Assembly: GCF_018122655.1 (NCBI RefSeq)
Contig: NZ_JAGRQC010000002.1
Location: 1-64,000 of the forward strand
Source: Stakelama marina
GTDB lineage: Bacteria; Pseudomonadota; Alphaproteobacteria; Sphingomonadales; Sphingomonadaceae
Reading direction: 5' to 3'
Length of the DNA stretch: 64,000 bases
The position numbers and the translations under genes were made by a program. A model generated the notes under the pieces. The model did no database searches and had not been told where the DNA came from. It saw nothing but the letters and a program-made list of their open reading frames with translations. Shown here piece after piece: positions 1 to 9,444 of the stretch; the first letter of the stretch is position 1, and each line of letters begins with the position of its first letter.

Positions 1-145
1 GGTCACGTCAAGCGGGCCTGCATCGAATACCAGTGTGTTCAACGTTGCGCCTGTCTCCACTCTGCAGCCGCGATAAAATCGTAAAGATTCTCTAAAATCT
101 TGCAGCGATGAGCGTCGCTCGAAGGTGTCGAGATTTTATTGGAGA

Positions 146-3100
146 TCAATTTTTCAATGTGGGCGGCAAAACGATGTCCATCATCTGAAAGTCCTGCACG
201 ATCGTGGGTGAAAGCGCCACCGCCCTTTTTGCATCGGCTTTTGCTCGCTCTGTTTGACCGAGCTCAGCCTCAGCGATCGCGCGACCCATTAGCGAGCTGG
301 AATTGTTCGGGCTCTTTGCCAAAACGGCATCGTAATCGACGATCGCATCCCGGTTACGATGCATCCTGAGCAGCGTCAGAGCTCGGCTGTCGAGATAGGC
401 GGGATTGTCCGGAAACTTTATCAGGGCAATGTTACAATATTTCAGCGCAGCATCTAGCGCGACACCTGCGGACGCCAATTCGTAACAGATATTGTTGAAG
501 TCGCTGGATTCTTTCGCTTGAGCCGCCGCCGCCGCGAAATCACTTTGCGCGCCGGCCCTGTTTCCGGCTTTCCACTTCGCAATGCCCCGTCCGACTCCAT
601 AGTCTTTTAGATCATCGGGGTGTTTGGCAATTAACTTGTCGTACCAATCAATCGCACCCCTATAGTCACCTTTCTTCTCCAAAAGACCCGCAATATAGGA
701 CTGTGCACTCTCCATGTTGGGTTGCAAAATAAGGGCTTTTTGCGCTTCCGCGATACGACCGTCCAAATCGGTCGGATCCATTACGTCGGCACGATTGAGA
801 TAAATATAGGGCTCAGGTTCGATTTTCAGCGCCGCGTCGATTTCGGCCAGCGCTTCTTTGCGCATGTCAAAGTGCGAATAGATTTTTGCTGCGACAACAT
901 GGCCGTAGCCGTTTTCGGGAATCGCCTCGGCCACCTGCTTGGCGACATCGACGACCGCCGCCGGTCGCCCCATCGATGAAAGAATATTAGCCTTGAGCAA
1001 ATAGGCGTTGCCGTCCTTGGGATTGAGCGAAAGAACTTTGTTCACATCTGCCAGAGCGCCGGAAAAATCGGACTGCTGCCGCCTCAGCACTGCGCGCGCC
1101 ATATATGCAGCGGGTTCGTCAGGCTTCAGTGCTATCGCTTTATCCAGATCGCGTTCTTTCGCCTCCACGTCAGAATCGTCGTGCAGCATTGATTCCAGAT
1201 ATGCCCGTTGCGCTGGCGATACATCGGTTGATTGGCTACTGAGCAGCGCCCGTGCCTTCTCTTTCTGATCGAGTTGGGAGTACATCGATGCTGCGTTAAT
1301 CTTTGCTTGAGGATCGTCAGGTATCGCCGCAAGCATCGTCTTTATCACGTCTTCCGCTTGCGCCTCGTCATCGAGCCCAAGAAAAGCTTGGAATTTTAGC
1401 CAATATGCCTGGCCATTCTTCGCATTTCCCGAAAGTATCTTGTCTGTATCTGCGATTGCTCCATGAAAATCGGAAATGCTGAGCCGAGCAGATGCGCGAT
1501 GGGCCAGTGCAAAAACATCATCCGGTTGCGATGCGATTGCGGCCGAAAATTCGGTGATCGCCGTCTTGTTGTCCCCCTGCAGTTCCGCAAGCAAACCACG
1601 ACCGTGATGAATATAGATCGTCGCCGGCCCCTTGGATGCGGCGCGATCGAGCGAAACGCTCGCCTCTGGAAATTTTTTTAGCCACGCTTCGGCAAGCCCG
1701 CGGTCCGTCCAGGCCGTCTGATCATCGGGGGCCAGATCGGTCGCCCTTGTAAATTGTTTTAGGGCATCTGCATATTTTCCAGCATCGAGAAGAACGTTCC
1801 CGTTGCTCAGAAGTTTGTCGACGCTCTGGTCGTCGGATGTCAGGGTCTTGATATCGGCGGCAGACGGCTTGTAACCGGGCGGAACGCGTAGATAGACCGT
1901 CGCGTCGTTCAATGCTCGAAGCCGCTTTTGCGCGGCCTGTGCATCGCTCGCTGGAAATTCGGGAGCTATGCTGCGCGAAGAGCGCACGATGACGAACTTG
2001 TCCTTGTCGAGCGTCACCTTTCGTTTGTAGGTCACCCCAGCCACGGTTTCGTCGACATTTGCCGACGCGCCGATAGCGCCTTTCGGAAAATCGGGCGGCA
2101 ACAGGATCGTTTCTTGTGTCCGGCTGAACGTCGGATAATCGACGCGGAACGGCGCATCTTTGTTCGAACCGTCCATTCGCGAGAAATCGGCGCGATAGCC
2201 GACGCCCGTGCCGTCGGTTTCGTAATATCCACCGCTCAAATCGAGCGTCGCGATCCCGTCCAAAGTGACCAGCGCTTCGCCGGTTGCCGGATCATAGGAG
2301 AAATCGGTTTTTGTCGGCTTGATGAAATCGAACTGGTTCGACCAATAGTCTCGCAACGCCTTTTCCCGGGCATCACCGGTCAGCGCCGATGTCGACTGCT
2401 GCAACGAATATGCCGTATCCCCGCGCAAGATCTCGGAGATATGCGCGGGAACGGGACCGAACAGACCGTTGCGACCATCCAGTTCAATCGTGAGATCGTC
2501 CGATGGCTTCACAAGGGGTGGTGGGAGGATCCTGATCAGGTCGGCGGCACCGGTGCTGATCGGCAGTCCCCAGCCGAAATTCGGAACCTCGATGCGGTCG
2601 AGGTTATTGTCTCCTTGGCGCGTGCCATCCAACCAATAAGACTTCCCGGCAATCGTCGCACGCACCAGGATATGATCGAACAAGGCAACGGACGGCAATC
2701 TTTCCGGCAATATGTCTCCAAGAACGCTGTTGACCACCACTGGTTCGGCCTCGACGCCAAGTTCATGCAGAATGCCGAGCAATAGCGCTGTCTTGCCCTT
2801 GCAATCGCCATAGCGGCGCGACCAGGTATCGGTGGCATTGGCAGGCACCAGCCCGCCCTGCCCCATTTCCAACGCGACATACCGCACCTGACCCTGAACA
2901 AGCTTTAGCGCCGCTTCAGCGCGCGTCTTGGGGTCGGAGGAAGCCGCGCGGATCGCGTTGATCGCATCGCGTAACGATCCGGATGCAGGGATTTGGGACG
3001 CCTTTGCATATAACGGTGCAAAGAGATGCGACACATCGGCCCAGGATGCGAAATCGCTCGCTTCCGCGGTACGCATAATGGAATAGCGGAGGGGAGCGCC

Positions 3101-3802
3101 GCTGGGCGGAACGATCGGCTCGACATTGGTCAGCGATAGCGATGCGGTGGCGAATCCGTTCTGGTCTTTGCGCTGCCAAGGCGGCATTTCCTTGCTTTCG
3201 GCGAGACGCAGTTTCTCTCCATCGGGCCAGCTGATCGAGAACTTGACCTGATTGGCGCGAAAATTGACGGGGCCGAACAGCGCTTCCTTGTGGTCGCCGA
3301 GAACCGGCTGTTTGGATATGATGGTGGTCGCCAATTCGAGAACGTCGCCCACCTGCAACCCGGCCGGAAAAAGCGTCGCGGTGAGCGCGCCATCCAGCGT
3401 CGCCTGCTCAAGATTTTGTTCGCGGCGGAGGATTGTCAGTTTTTGCCCCTGCTGCAAAACATCGATTACGCTGCCGCCGCGATGGATCAGGATCTTATGC
3501 ACCACAAGCTGCTGCGTCTCCGGCAACCATGCAAGCGCGACATTTCCCAGCTGAAGACCCTGGGCATTGTTGATCCGGATCATCGAATCGGTAAATCGCG
3601 ACTCCACGCCGTGGTCCTCCCGGACCTGCACGTCGAGCGAGAGAATTGAAACGGGCCCCGAATCGTTCGCTTTCACGTCGCTTTGTACGGGATGCTCGAT
3701 CACCCATGCGGGCGGCGGCGCATAGGAAACCTTGTCGCTCGCGCGCGCCATACTCGATCCCGCGACGATCATAGCCGCCGTCGCCAACAACATCCGTTTC
3801 AT
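146..3802 (-). CDS. Exported DUF3857 / transglutaminase-like / TPR repeat protein
   Basis: A 1218-residue protein. The start at 3802 follows a GGAGGG ribosome site and opens a signal peptide (MKRMLLATAAMIVAGSSMARA), so it should be periplasmic; in-frame codons further upstream add a non-signal extension and were not used. Order: DUF3857 beta domain (about 40-220), a transglutaminase-like domain with a visible Cys334/His377/Asp392 triad in YGDCKGK, LFDHIL and YWLDGT contexts, then roughly a dozen tetratricopeptide repeats from about 680 to the end. Proteins of this architecture are known from Bacteroidetes and sphingomonads but the substrate is not established. The intact triad suggests peptide crosslinking or proteolysis, with the TPRs as a binding platform. 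Its base composition is more AT-rich than the aroA-rpsA block that follows. Confidence 0.85.
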   Translation of the reverse strand: MKRMLLATAAMIVAGSSMARASDKVSYAPPPAWVIEHPVQSDVKANDSGPVSILSLDVQVREDHGVESRFTDSMIRINNAQGLQLGNVALAWLPETQQLVVHKILIHRGGSVIDVLQQGQKLTILRREQNLEQATLDGALTATLFPAGLQVGDVLELATTIISKQPVLGDHKEALFGPVNFRANQVKFSISWPDGEKLRLAESKEMPPWQRKDQNGFATASLSLTNVEPIVPPSGAPLRYSIMRTAEASDFASWADVSHLFAPLYAKASQIPASGSLRDAINAIRAASSDPKTRAEAALKLVQGQVRYVALEMGQGGLVPANATDTWSRRYGDCKGKTALLLGILHELGVEAEPVVVNSVLGDILPERLPSVALFDHILVRATIAGKSYWLDGTRQGDNNLDRIEVPNFGWGLPISTGAADLIRILPPPLVKPSDDLTIELDGRNGLFGPVPAHISEILRGDTAYSLQQSTSALTGDAREKALRDYWSNQFDFIKPTKTDFSYDPATGEALVTLDGIATLDLSGGYYETDGTGVGYRADFSRMDGSNKDAPFRVDYPTFSRTQETILLPPDFPKGAIGASANVDETVAGVTYKRKVTLDKDKFVIVRSSRSIAPEFPASDAQAAQKRLRALNDATVYLRVPPGYKPSAADIKTLTSDDQSVDKLLSNGNVLLDAGKYADALKQFTRATDLAPDDQTAWTDRGLAEAWLKKFPEASVSLDRAASKGPATIYIHHGRGLLAELQGDNKTAITEFSAAIASQPDDVFALAHRASARLSISDFHGAIADTDKILSGNAKNGQAYWLKFQAFLGLDDEAQAEDVIKTMLAAIPDDPQAKINAASMYSQLDQKEKARALLSSQSTDVSPAQRAYLESMLHDDSDVEAKERDLDKAIALKPDEPAAYMARAVLRRQQSDFSGALADVNKVLSLNPKDGNAYLLKANILSSMGRPAAVVDVAKQVAEAIPENGYGHVVAAKIYSHFDMRKEALAEIDAALKIEPEPYIYLNRADVMDPTDLDGRIAEAQKALILQPNMESAQSYIAGLLEKKGDYRGAIDWYDKLIAKHPDDLKDYGVGRGIAKWKAGNRAGAQSDFAAAAAQAKESSDFNNICYELASAGVALDAALKYCNIALIKFPDNPAYLDSRALTLLRMHRNRDAIVDYDAVLAKSPNNSSSLMGRAIAEAELGQTERAKADAKRAVALSPTIVQDFQMMDIVLPPTLKN

Positions 3803-3925
3803 GCAAGCCCTCCCGGCTCCCTTGATTAGCTTTACAGGACTTCCTGGCAAGGGACTTGTAAGGGATACGTCCAACTAGTTCTTCATGGAAACGGAGGGCG
3901 TCGACCGATCGATGGGCGCGCGTTT

Positions 3926-4042
3926 ATGGATCTCGAACATTTCATGCTCGAAAATTTCTTAGAGAAGTTCGGCGACAAATCCCTGATCATCAAGATTCAC
4001 GAGCGGGAACGCCATATCGAACACATCTTCTCTGGCGACTGA
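3926..4042 (+). CDS. Possible 38-residue small ORF, unrecognised
   Basis: An ATG-to-TGA frame of 38 residues, rich in charged and aromatic residues (begins MDLEHFMLENFLEKF), lies alone in the gap upstream of the large TPR gene. The frame is open upstream of the ATG as well. There is no clear ribosome site and I recognise no family. It could be a remnant of a longer gene or chance. Confidence 0.18.
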   Translation: MDLEHFMLENFLEKFGDKSLIIKIHERERHIEHIFSGD

Positions 4043-4375
4043 AGGCGTCCTTTTGACAATCGGTCGAGCATGTGTCTTTGACAGATCAGGCCGTCGGAGC
4101 GGAACGCGTGATTCAAGGATTACCGGAATGAGTGACCGTTCTTTGACACGAACGGCAGAAGGTCCGCTTTCGAGCGCATCGCCTTAATTCGGCCCGTCCG
4201 CAAGCGGCCCATCAGCTGCCTTCCGAACTTGATTCCCGCGCGCTTTGCGCGGCTCGGATTGTCCAGGCGTCTCAACATCGCCCACCAAAGCCTAGGCAAA
4301 TGAGGGACCAGAATGAGGGACGGATTCGGGGGCTCCCCCTAAGGGGAATGATATTCAACGCATTTTTTGCTTGAA
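4043..4375. other. Intergenic stretch between small ORF and tRNA-Ala, no gene recognised
   Basis: I find no convincing gene here. It holds a short direct repeat (AATGAGGGAC at 4299-4308 and 4312-4321) and a G/C-rich inverted tract near 4330-4350, immediately 3' of the tRNA-Ala gene. That is where site-specific integration often leaves scars, but no integrase or duplicated tRNA end is visible. Confidence 0.4.
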
Positions 4376-4451
4376 TGGTGGAGCCGAGGGGGATCGAACC
4401 CCTGACCTTCGCAATGCCATTGCGACGCTCTCCCAGCTGAGCTACGGCCCC
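4376..4451 (-). tRNA. tRNA-Ala (anticodon GGC)
   Basis: Read on the minus strand this folds as a complete cloverleaf of 76 nt. The acceptor arms GGGGCCG and CGGCTCC pair with one G-U. The D arm is GCTCAGCTGGGAGAGC, the anticodon stem TCGCA/TGCGA encloses loop ATGGCAT (anticodon GGC), and the T arm carries GGTTCGATCCC. The discriminator is A and the CCA end is encoded. Confidence 0.95.
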
Positions 4452-4531
4452 GTTCCCGGTGGGAAGGCGTCGCCCTTTAGTCAGGCGACGCCGGCTTGGC
4501 AAGCGGTGCGTTGGCACCGCCGCCAAAAAAA

Positions 4532-4867
4532 TCAGTTTTCGTCGTCTTCGTCGTCGGGGCGCTTCACGCCCAGATCGTCGTCGCCGCCGAGATCGTTGTC
4601 GTCGTCGGGCGAACCTTCGTCGTCCTCATCGATGTCGAGATCCTCGTCATCGCTGAGATCCTTGTCCTGATCCTTTTCCTTATCGGCCTTTTCCTTGTCG
4701 GTCTTGGCCGAATCGAACGGCAGCGGCTGCTTCGACTTCAACACCGGCTCGGGCACCCATTCGTTGCCGCACTCGATGCAGGTGACGGGATCGTCCTTGC
4801 CGAGGTCGTAGAAGCGCGTCGCGCATTTCGGGCAGGTCCGTTTCGTGCCCCATTCCGGCTTCACCAT
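4532..4867 (-). CDS. FYDLN (TIGR02300) zinc-ribbon acidic protein
   Basis: A 111-residue protein typical of alphaproteobacteria. An N-terminal zinc ribbon has Cys12, Cys15, Cys30 and Cys33 around the family signature FYDLGKDDP. The C-terminal half is a low-complexity Asp/Glu/Lys tail ending DDEDDEN. The start at 4867 gives the standard MVKPEWG beginning; frames further upstream are not conserved-looking. It is divergently transcribed from aroA across about 100 bp, the usual alphaproteobacterial arrangement. Its molecular role is unknown; the zinc ribbon plus acidic tail hints at a nucleic-acid or nucleoid-associated partner, which is inference. Confidence 0.9.
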   Translation of the reverse strand: MVKPEWGTKRTCPKCATRFYDLGKDDPVTCIECGNEWVPEPVLKSKQPLPFDSAKTDKEKADKEKDQDKDLSDDEDLDIDEDDEGSPDDDNDLGGDDDLGVKRPDDEDDEN

Positions 4868-4969
4868 GTGCCGCCTCTTACCTTTCGAAATAAATGAAAT
4901 TCGGGATCGTCCCGTCAAAGTGGCGCGCGCCTTGCCATAGCGCAAGCGCGCTGTCAAAAGCCGCGTCCG

Positions 4970-6295
4970 ATGTCGCACCCCCTTCCCCGCCCGCTAACCG
5001 TCCTGCCGCGCGGCCCGCTGCGCGGGACAATCGCGCTTCCCGGCGACAAGTCGATCAGCCACCGCGCACTGATGTTTTCCGGCCTGGCGGTCGGCGAAAG
5101 CCGAATCACCGGGCTGCTGGAGGGCGAGGATGTGCTGGCCACCGCGGCGGCGATGTGCGCGATGGGCGCGGACATCCGGCGCGGCGATGACGGCGTCTGG
5201 CAGGTCGCGGGTGTCGGCGTCGGCGGGCTGCTGCAACCCGAAACCGCCCTCGACATGGGCAATTCGGGTACCTCGACTCGCCTGTTGATGGGCCTGATCG
5301 CCAGCCACCCGATCACGGCGACCTTCACCGGCGACGCCTCGCTTTCGAAACGGCCGATGGGCCGAGTGATCGAGCCGCTCGGCCGGATGGGCGCCGATTT
5401 CACCGCCAGCCCCGGCGGACGCCTGCCGCTGACGATGCGCGGCCTGTGCCCCGCGGTGCCGATCGAATATACGCTGCCCGTCGCATCCGCGCAGGTGAAG
5501 TCGGCGGTGCTGCTCGCGGGCCTCAACACGCCGGGCATCACGCGCGTGATCGAGCCGGTCCCGACGCGCGACCACAGCGAACGGATGCTTGCCGGATTCG
5601 GTGCGGAGGTATCGGTTGAGCAGACCGATGATGGCCGCATCATCTCGATTCGCGGCGAGGCCGAACTCGCCCCACAGGAAATCACCGTTCCCGGCGACCC
5701 GTCTTCGGCCGCGTTCTGGATGGTCGCCGCGTCGGTGGTGCCCGGCTCTGATGTCACCATCACCAATGTCGGCATGAACGCGACGCGCGCGGGTCTGGTC
5801 ACCGCGCTGCGCATGATGGGTGCCGATATCGACTCGCTGGACGAGCGCGAGGTCGGCGGTGAACCGGTTGCCGATCTGCGCGTGCGCCATGCCCCGCTAT
5901 CGGCGATCGAGGTACCGCCCGAACTCGCACCGAGCATGATCGACGAATATCCGGTGCTGTTCGTCGCGGCGTCGCTCGCCGAAGGACGCACCGTCGCGCG
6001 CGGGGCCGAAGAACTGCGCGTCAAGGAATCGGATCGCATCGCTGCGATGGCGACCGCGCTCGGGGCGTGCGGCGTAAGCGTCGAAGAGTTCGAGGACGGA
6101 CTGGCGATTACCGGCACCGGCGGCGATCCGATCCGCGGCGGTGCACGGGTCGCCTCGAAACTGGATCATCGTATCGCGATGAGCATGGCGGTGGCTGGAC
6201 TCGCGAGCGACAGGGGAGTCACGGTCGACGATGTGTCGCCGGTCGCCACCAGCTATCCGGCGTTTTTCGATACGCTTGACGCCATCTGTTCCTGA
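4970..6295 (+). CDS. aroA: 3-phosphoshikimate 1-carboxyvinyltransferase (EPSP synthase)
   Basis: Sixth step of the shikimate pathway: transfer of the enolpyruvyl group of PEP to shikimate 3-phosphate. The 441-residue length fits. Visible are the N-terminal [10 protein letters not shown] phosphate-binding segment (Lys27), [25 protein letters not shown], and the C-terminal [11 protein letters not shown] and DHRIAMS motifs. The PEP-site loop reads GNSGT, so the glycine that some glyphosate-tolerant class II enzymes replace with alanine is present. It is first in an aroA-cmk-rpsA-ihfB block, 17 bp before cmk. No strong ribosome site precedes the ATG. Confidence 0.97.
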   Translation: MSHPLPRPLTVLPRGPLRGTIALPGDKSISHRALMFSGLAVGESRITGLLEGEDVLATAAAMCAMGADIRRGDDGVWQVAGVGVGGLLQPETALDMGNSGTSTRLLMGLIASHPITATFTGDASLSKRPMGRVIEPLGRMGADFTASPGGRLPLTMRGLCPAVPIEYTLPVASAQVKSAVLLAGLNTPGITRVIEPVPTRDHSERMLAGFGAEVSVEQTDDGRIISIRGEAELAPQEITVPGDPSSAAFWMVAASVVPGSDVTITNVGMNATRAGLVTALRMMGADIDSLDEREVGGEPVADLRVRHAPLSAIEVPPELAPSMIDEYPVLFVAASLAEGRTVARGAEELRVKESDRIAAMATALGACGVSVEEFEDGLAITGTGGDPIRGGARVASKLDHRIAMSMAVAGLASDRGVTVDDVSPVATSYPAFFDTLDAICS

Positions 6296-6312
6296 AGGTC
6301 TTTTACCATCCC

Positions 6313-6942
6313 ATGATTATCGCCGTCGACGGCCCTGCAGCTTCGGGCAAGGGCACCATCGCCCGCGCACTCGCCAAACGGTACGGCTTGCCCCATCTCG
6401 ATACCGGGCTTCTTTACCGCGCAGTCGCGGCGACGGTGCTGCGCGAGGAACTCGATCCGGAAAAAGAGGCCGATGCCGTCGCGGCATGCGATTTTCCCGA
6501 CAGCCTGCTGGACGATCCGTGGCTGCGCACCGACGATGTCGGCAAAGTCGCCTCAGTCGTGTCGGCGCATCCGCTGGTGCGCGCATCGCTGCTCCAGCGT
6601 CAGCGGCGCTTCGCCGGCCAGCCGGGCGGCGCGGTGCTCGACGGGCGCGATATCGGCACGGTCATCGCGCCCGATGCCGATGTGAAGCTGTTCGTGAAGG
6701 CTACGCCCGCGATCCGCGCGCGGCGGCGGCACGACGAACTGCGCAGGAACGGCGCGAATGTCAGTTACGATCGTGTCCTCGCCGACATCCGGGCGCGCGA
6801 CGAACGCGATTCGCGCCGCGCCGATGCCCCGATGCGCCAGGCCGACGATGCCGCCTTGCTCGACACGAGCTTTCTCTCTATAGACGCGGCCGTCCAGCGG
6901 GCGGTAGAGCTCGTGGAAGCTCGGAAAGCGGCGCAGGCCTGA
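6313..6942 (+). CDS. cmk: (d)CMP kinase
   Basis: Cytidylate kinase of 209 residues, phosphorylating CMP and dCMP with ATP. It starts MIIAVDGPAASGKGT with the P-loop at residues 7-15, followed by the family segment LDTGLLYRAVA and the downstream GRDIGTVIAPDADVKLFV nucleotide-monophosphate region and RRRHDELR lid. It is 17 bp after aroA and about 200 bp before rpsA, the order conserved from alpha- to gammaproteobacteria, and is probably co-transcribed with aroA. Confidence 0.97.
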   Translation: MIIAVDGPAASGKGTIARALAKRYGLPHLDTGLLYRAVAATVLREELDPEKEADAVAACDFPDSLLDDPWLRTDDVGKVASVVSAHPLVRASLLQRQRRFAGQPGGAVLDGRDIGTVIAPDADVKLFVKATPAIRARRRHDELRRNGANVSYDRVLADIRARDERDSRRADAPMRQADDAALLDTSFLSIDAAVQRAVELVEARKAAQA

Positions 6943-6966
6943 ACGCCTCGCCATGGTGAGCGCGAA

Positions 6967-7110
6967 ACGGAACCGGCAGGACCGGTCCGTTGTCGCGCCA
7001 TTTGCGTTTTGCCGAAATCCACGACCACCAATGTCCTATGGATGCCGTGACCGGCATTCGGCCGCCGCGGCAGTTCGGCCACAAAGACCGCCGGAACCAA
7101 CCGGCTGGCC
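6967..7110 (+). promoter_or_regulatory. Structured leader between cmk and rpsA
   Basis: Two hairpins can be drawn in the 200-bp leader. The first, 6967-6990, pairs ACGGA(A)CCGG with CCGGTCCGT over a CAGGA loop. The second, 7077-7110, has an inner stem GCCGG/CCGGC (loop AACCAA) and an outer stem GGCCA/TGGCC with an asymmetric bulge. It ends about 20 nt before the AGGAAA ribosome site of rpsA. S1 represses its own translation in Escherichia coli through leader structure; that this leader does so is inference. Confidence 0.35.
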
Positions 7111-7142
7111 GGAAAAACGACGAAGACAGGAAACACCAACCA

Positions 7143-8852
7143 ATGGCCACTACGGCAAATCCCACGCGCGATGATTTCGCGAAAATGCTCGACCAGACGC
7201 TCGGCGATACCGACAGCTTCGAAGGCCGCGTCGTCATCGGCACCGTTACCGGAATTGAAAACGACCTCGCCGTCATCGATGTCGGGCTGAAGAGCGAAGG
7301 CCGCGTCCCGCTGCGCGAATTCGCCGCTCCCGGCCAGAAGGCAGAGCTGAAGGTCGGCGACGAGGTCGAGGTCTATGTCGATCGCGTCGAGAACGCGAAC
7401 GGCGAAGCGATGCTGAGCCGCGACCGCGCCCGCCGCGAAGCCGCCTGGGATACGCTCGAGGCCGAATATGCCAAGAACAGCCGCGTCGAAGGCGTGATCT
7501 TCGGTCGCGTGAAGGGCGGCTTCACCGTCGACCTCGACGGCGCCGTGGCGTTCCTGCCCGGCAGCCAGGTCGACATTCGCCCGGTTCGCGACGTCACCCC
7601 GCTGATGGACATGCCGCAGCCGTTCCAGATCCTGAAGATGGACCGCAAGCGCGGCAACATCGTCGTTTCGCGCCGCGCGGTGCTCGAGGAAACCCGCGCC
7701 GAACAGCGCCAGGGCCTGATCCAGTCGCTGCACGAAGGCCAGGTGATCGAGGGTGTGGTCAAGAACATCACCGATTACGGCGCGTTCGTTGACCTGGGCG
7801 GCATCGACGGCCTGCTCCACGTCACCGACCTTTCCTACAAGCGCGTCGGCCACCCGACAGAGATGCTGAACATCGGCGATACCGCGACGGTGCAGATCAT
7901 CCGCATCAACCGCGAGACGCAGCGCATTTCGCTCGGCATGAAGCAGCTCGAGAGCGATCCGTGGGAAGGCGCGTCGGCCAAGTATCCGGTCGGCATGAAG
8001 CTCAACGGCCGCGTCACCAACATCACCGAATATGGTGCGTTCGTCGAACTGGAACCGGGCATCGAAGGCCTGGTCCACGTCTCCGAAATGAGCTGGACCA
8101 AGAAGAACGTCCACCCCGGCAAGATCGTCTCCACCTCGCAGGAGGTCGAAGTCGTCGTGCTCGAGGTCGACGAGGACAAGCGCCGCATTTCGCTCGGCCT
8201 CAAGCAGGCGCAGGCCAATCCGTGGGAGAAGTTCGCGGAAGAGCATCCCGTCGGCTCGACGGTCGAGGGCGAAGTCAAGAACGCCACCGAGTTCGGCCTG
8301 TTCGTCGGTCTCGACAACGATGTCGACGGCATGGTTCACATGTCGGACATCGCCTGGGGCATTTCGGGCGAAGACGCGCTCAACCTGCACCGCAAGGGCG
8401 AGCAGGTGAAGGCGGTCGTGCTCGCGGTCGAACCCGACAAGGAGCGTATCTCGCTCGGCATGAAGCAGCTTGAGCGCGGTGCTCCGACGGTCGGCGCGCC
8501 GGCGTCGGGCGACAAGCTCAACAAGGGCAATGTCGTCACCGTCTCCGTCCTCGAAGTCCGCGACGCGGGTCTTGAGGTTCAGGCGGGCGAAGACGGCGCC
8601 ACCGGCTTCATCAAGCGCAGCGACCTTGGCCGCGACCGCGACGAACAGCGCCCCGACCGCTTCCAGGTCGGTCAGAAGTTCGACGCGATGGTCACCGGCT
8701 TCGATCGTTCGAAAAAGCCGACCTTCTCGATCAAGGCGCTGCAGATCGCCGAAGAGAAGAGCGCGGTCGCCCAATATGGTTCGTCCGATTCGGGCGCATC
8801 GCTCGGCGACATCCTGGGCGAGGCCCTCAAGGCCCGCGACGGCGAGAAGTAA
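7143..8852 (+). CDS. rpsA: 30S ribosomal protein S1
   Basis: A 569-residue protein made of six consecutive S1 (OB-fold) RNA-binding domains, roughly at residues 27-93, 112-176, 198-266, 283-353, 370-440 and 460-528. Domains 3-5 have near-identical cores such as NITDYGAFVDLGG and NITEYGAFVELEPG. It binds mRNA at the ribosome to promote initiation. The start at 7143 (MATTANPTRDDF) follows AGGAAA; the open frame extends 51 codons upstream, but that part looks like leader. It is followed by a strong hairpin and ihfB. Confidence 0.97.
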   Translation: MATTANPTRDDFAKMLDQTLGDTDSFEGRVVIGTVTGIENDLAVIDVGLKSEGRVPLREFAAPGQKAELKVGDEVEVYVDRVENANGEAMLSRDRARREAAWDTLEAEYAKNSRVEGVIFGRVKGGFTVDLDGAVAFLPGSQVDIRPVRDVTPLMDMPQPFQILKMDRKRGNIVVSRRAVLEETRAEQRQGLIQSLHEGQVIEGVVKNITDYGAFVDLGGIDGLLHVTDLSYKRVGHPTEMLNIGDTATVQIIRINRETQRISLGMKQLESDPWEGASAKYPVGMKLNGRVTNITEYGAFVELEPGIEGLVHVSEMSWTKKNVHPGKIVSTSQEVEVVVLEVDEDKRRISLGLKQAQANPWEKFAEEHPVGSTVEGEVKNATEFGLFVGLDNDVDGMVHMSDIAWGISGEDALNLHRKGEQVKAVVLAVEPDKERISLGMKQLERGAPTVGAPASGDKLNKGNVVTVSVLEVRDAGLEVQAGEDGATGFIKRSDLGRDRDEQRPDRFQVGQKFDAMVTGFDRSKKPTFSIKALQIAEEKSAVAQYGSSDSGASLGDILGEALKARDGEK

Positions 8853-8857
8853 GCGTG

Positions 8858-8890
8858 TTGGCGGCGAAAACAGAACGTTTTCGCCGCCAA
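8858..8890 (+). terminator. Hairpin terminator after rpsA
   Basis: A perfect 14-bp inverted repeat (TTGGCGGCGAAAAC and its complement) with a 5-nt AGAAC loop starts 6 nt after the rpsA stop. No long T tract follows, so it may act as a terminator or as a 3' mRNA stabiliser. Confidence 0.7.
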
Positions 8891-9018
8891 TCGTTCAAAA
8901 ATTATGCTGGTAGCGTTCGCAAAGGCTTGATGGAGATCAATATCCTTGCTTAGGGTGGTCCTATTGGGGGTCGCAAACGAAGCCGGACAATATGCCGGAT
9001 TCGAACCAGGAGGGCAGG

Positions 9019-9297
9019 ATGATCAGATCGGAATTGGTCCAAAGTCTCGCCGATGAGAACCCCGAACTCGCGCTCCGCGATGTGGAGCGCATCGTTTCCG
9101 TTTTCTTCGACGAAATCACGCAGCGGCTGGCCGACAATGGCCGCGTCGAACTTCGCGGCTTCGGAACCTTCACGACGCGCCAGCGCGATGCACGCGTCGG
9201 GCGCAATCCGCGAACCGGTGAGGCCGTAAAGGTCGACGCCAAGCGCGTACCCTATTTCAAGCCGGGCAAGGAAATGCGCACCGCGCTCAACGTTTAA
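9019..9297 (+). CDS. ihfB: Integration host factor subunit beta
   Basis: A 92-residue HU/IHF-family DNA-bending protein. It begins [17 protein letters not shown] and carries the beta-ribbon arm signature [23 protein letters not shown], including the RNP motif whose proline intercalates DNA in this family. An AGGAGGGCAGG ribosome site precedes the ATG at 9019. Its place after rpsA, as in Escherichia coli, supports the beta rather than alpha subunit or HU. It pairs with IhfA, encoded elsewhere, for DNA architecture in transcription and replication. Confidence 0.93.
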   Translation: MIRSELVQSLADENPELALRDVERIVSVFFDEITQRLADNGRVELRGFGTFTTRQRDARVGRNPRTGEAVKVDAKRVPYFKPGKEMRTALNV

Positions 9298-9357
9298 GCC
9301 GCACATGGCTTGACGTGGCGCTCCGCATCGGCTTGCGTCCGCGCGCGCCCAGTGCAT

Positions 9358-9444
9358 GCGGACGTGGCGAAATCGGTAGACGCAACGGACTTAAAATCCG
9401 TTTCCCGAACGGGAGTGCGGGTTCAAGTCCCGCCGTCCGCACCA
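9358..9444 (+). tRNA. tRNA-Leu (anticodon TAA)
   Basis: A class II tRNA of 87 nt with encoded CCA. Acceptor arms GCGGACG and CGTCCGC pair fully. The anticodon stem ACGGA/TCCGT encloses CTTAAAA (anticodon TAA). A variable arm CCCGAACGGG follows, and the T arm holds GGTTCAAGTCC. It lies 60 bp downstream of ihfB. Confidence 0.95.

Noticed and set aside
6765..8774. Very long open frame (669 codons) on the minus strand across rpsA
   Set aside because: It mirrors the six S1 repeats in the opposite frame and is a by-product of GC-rich codon structure; rpsA on the plus strand is unmistakable.
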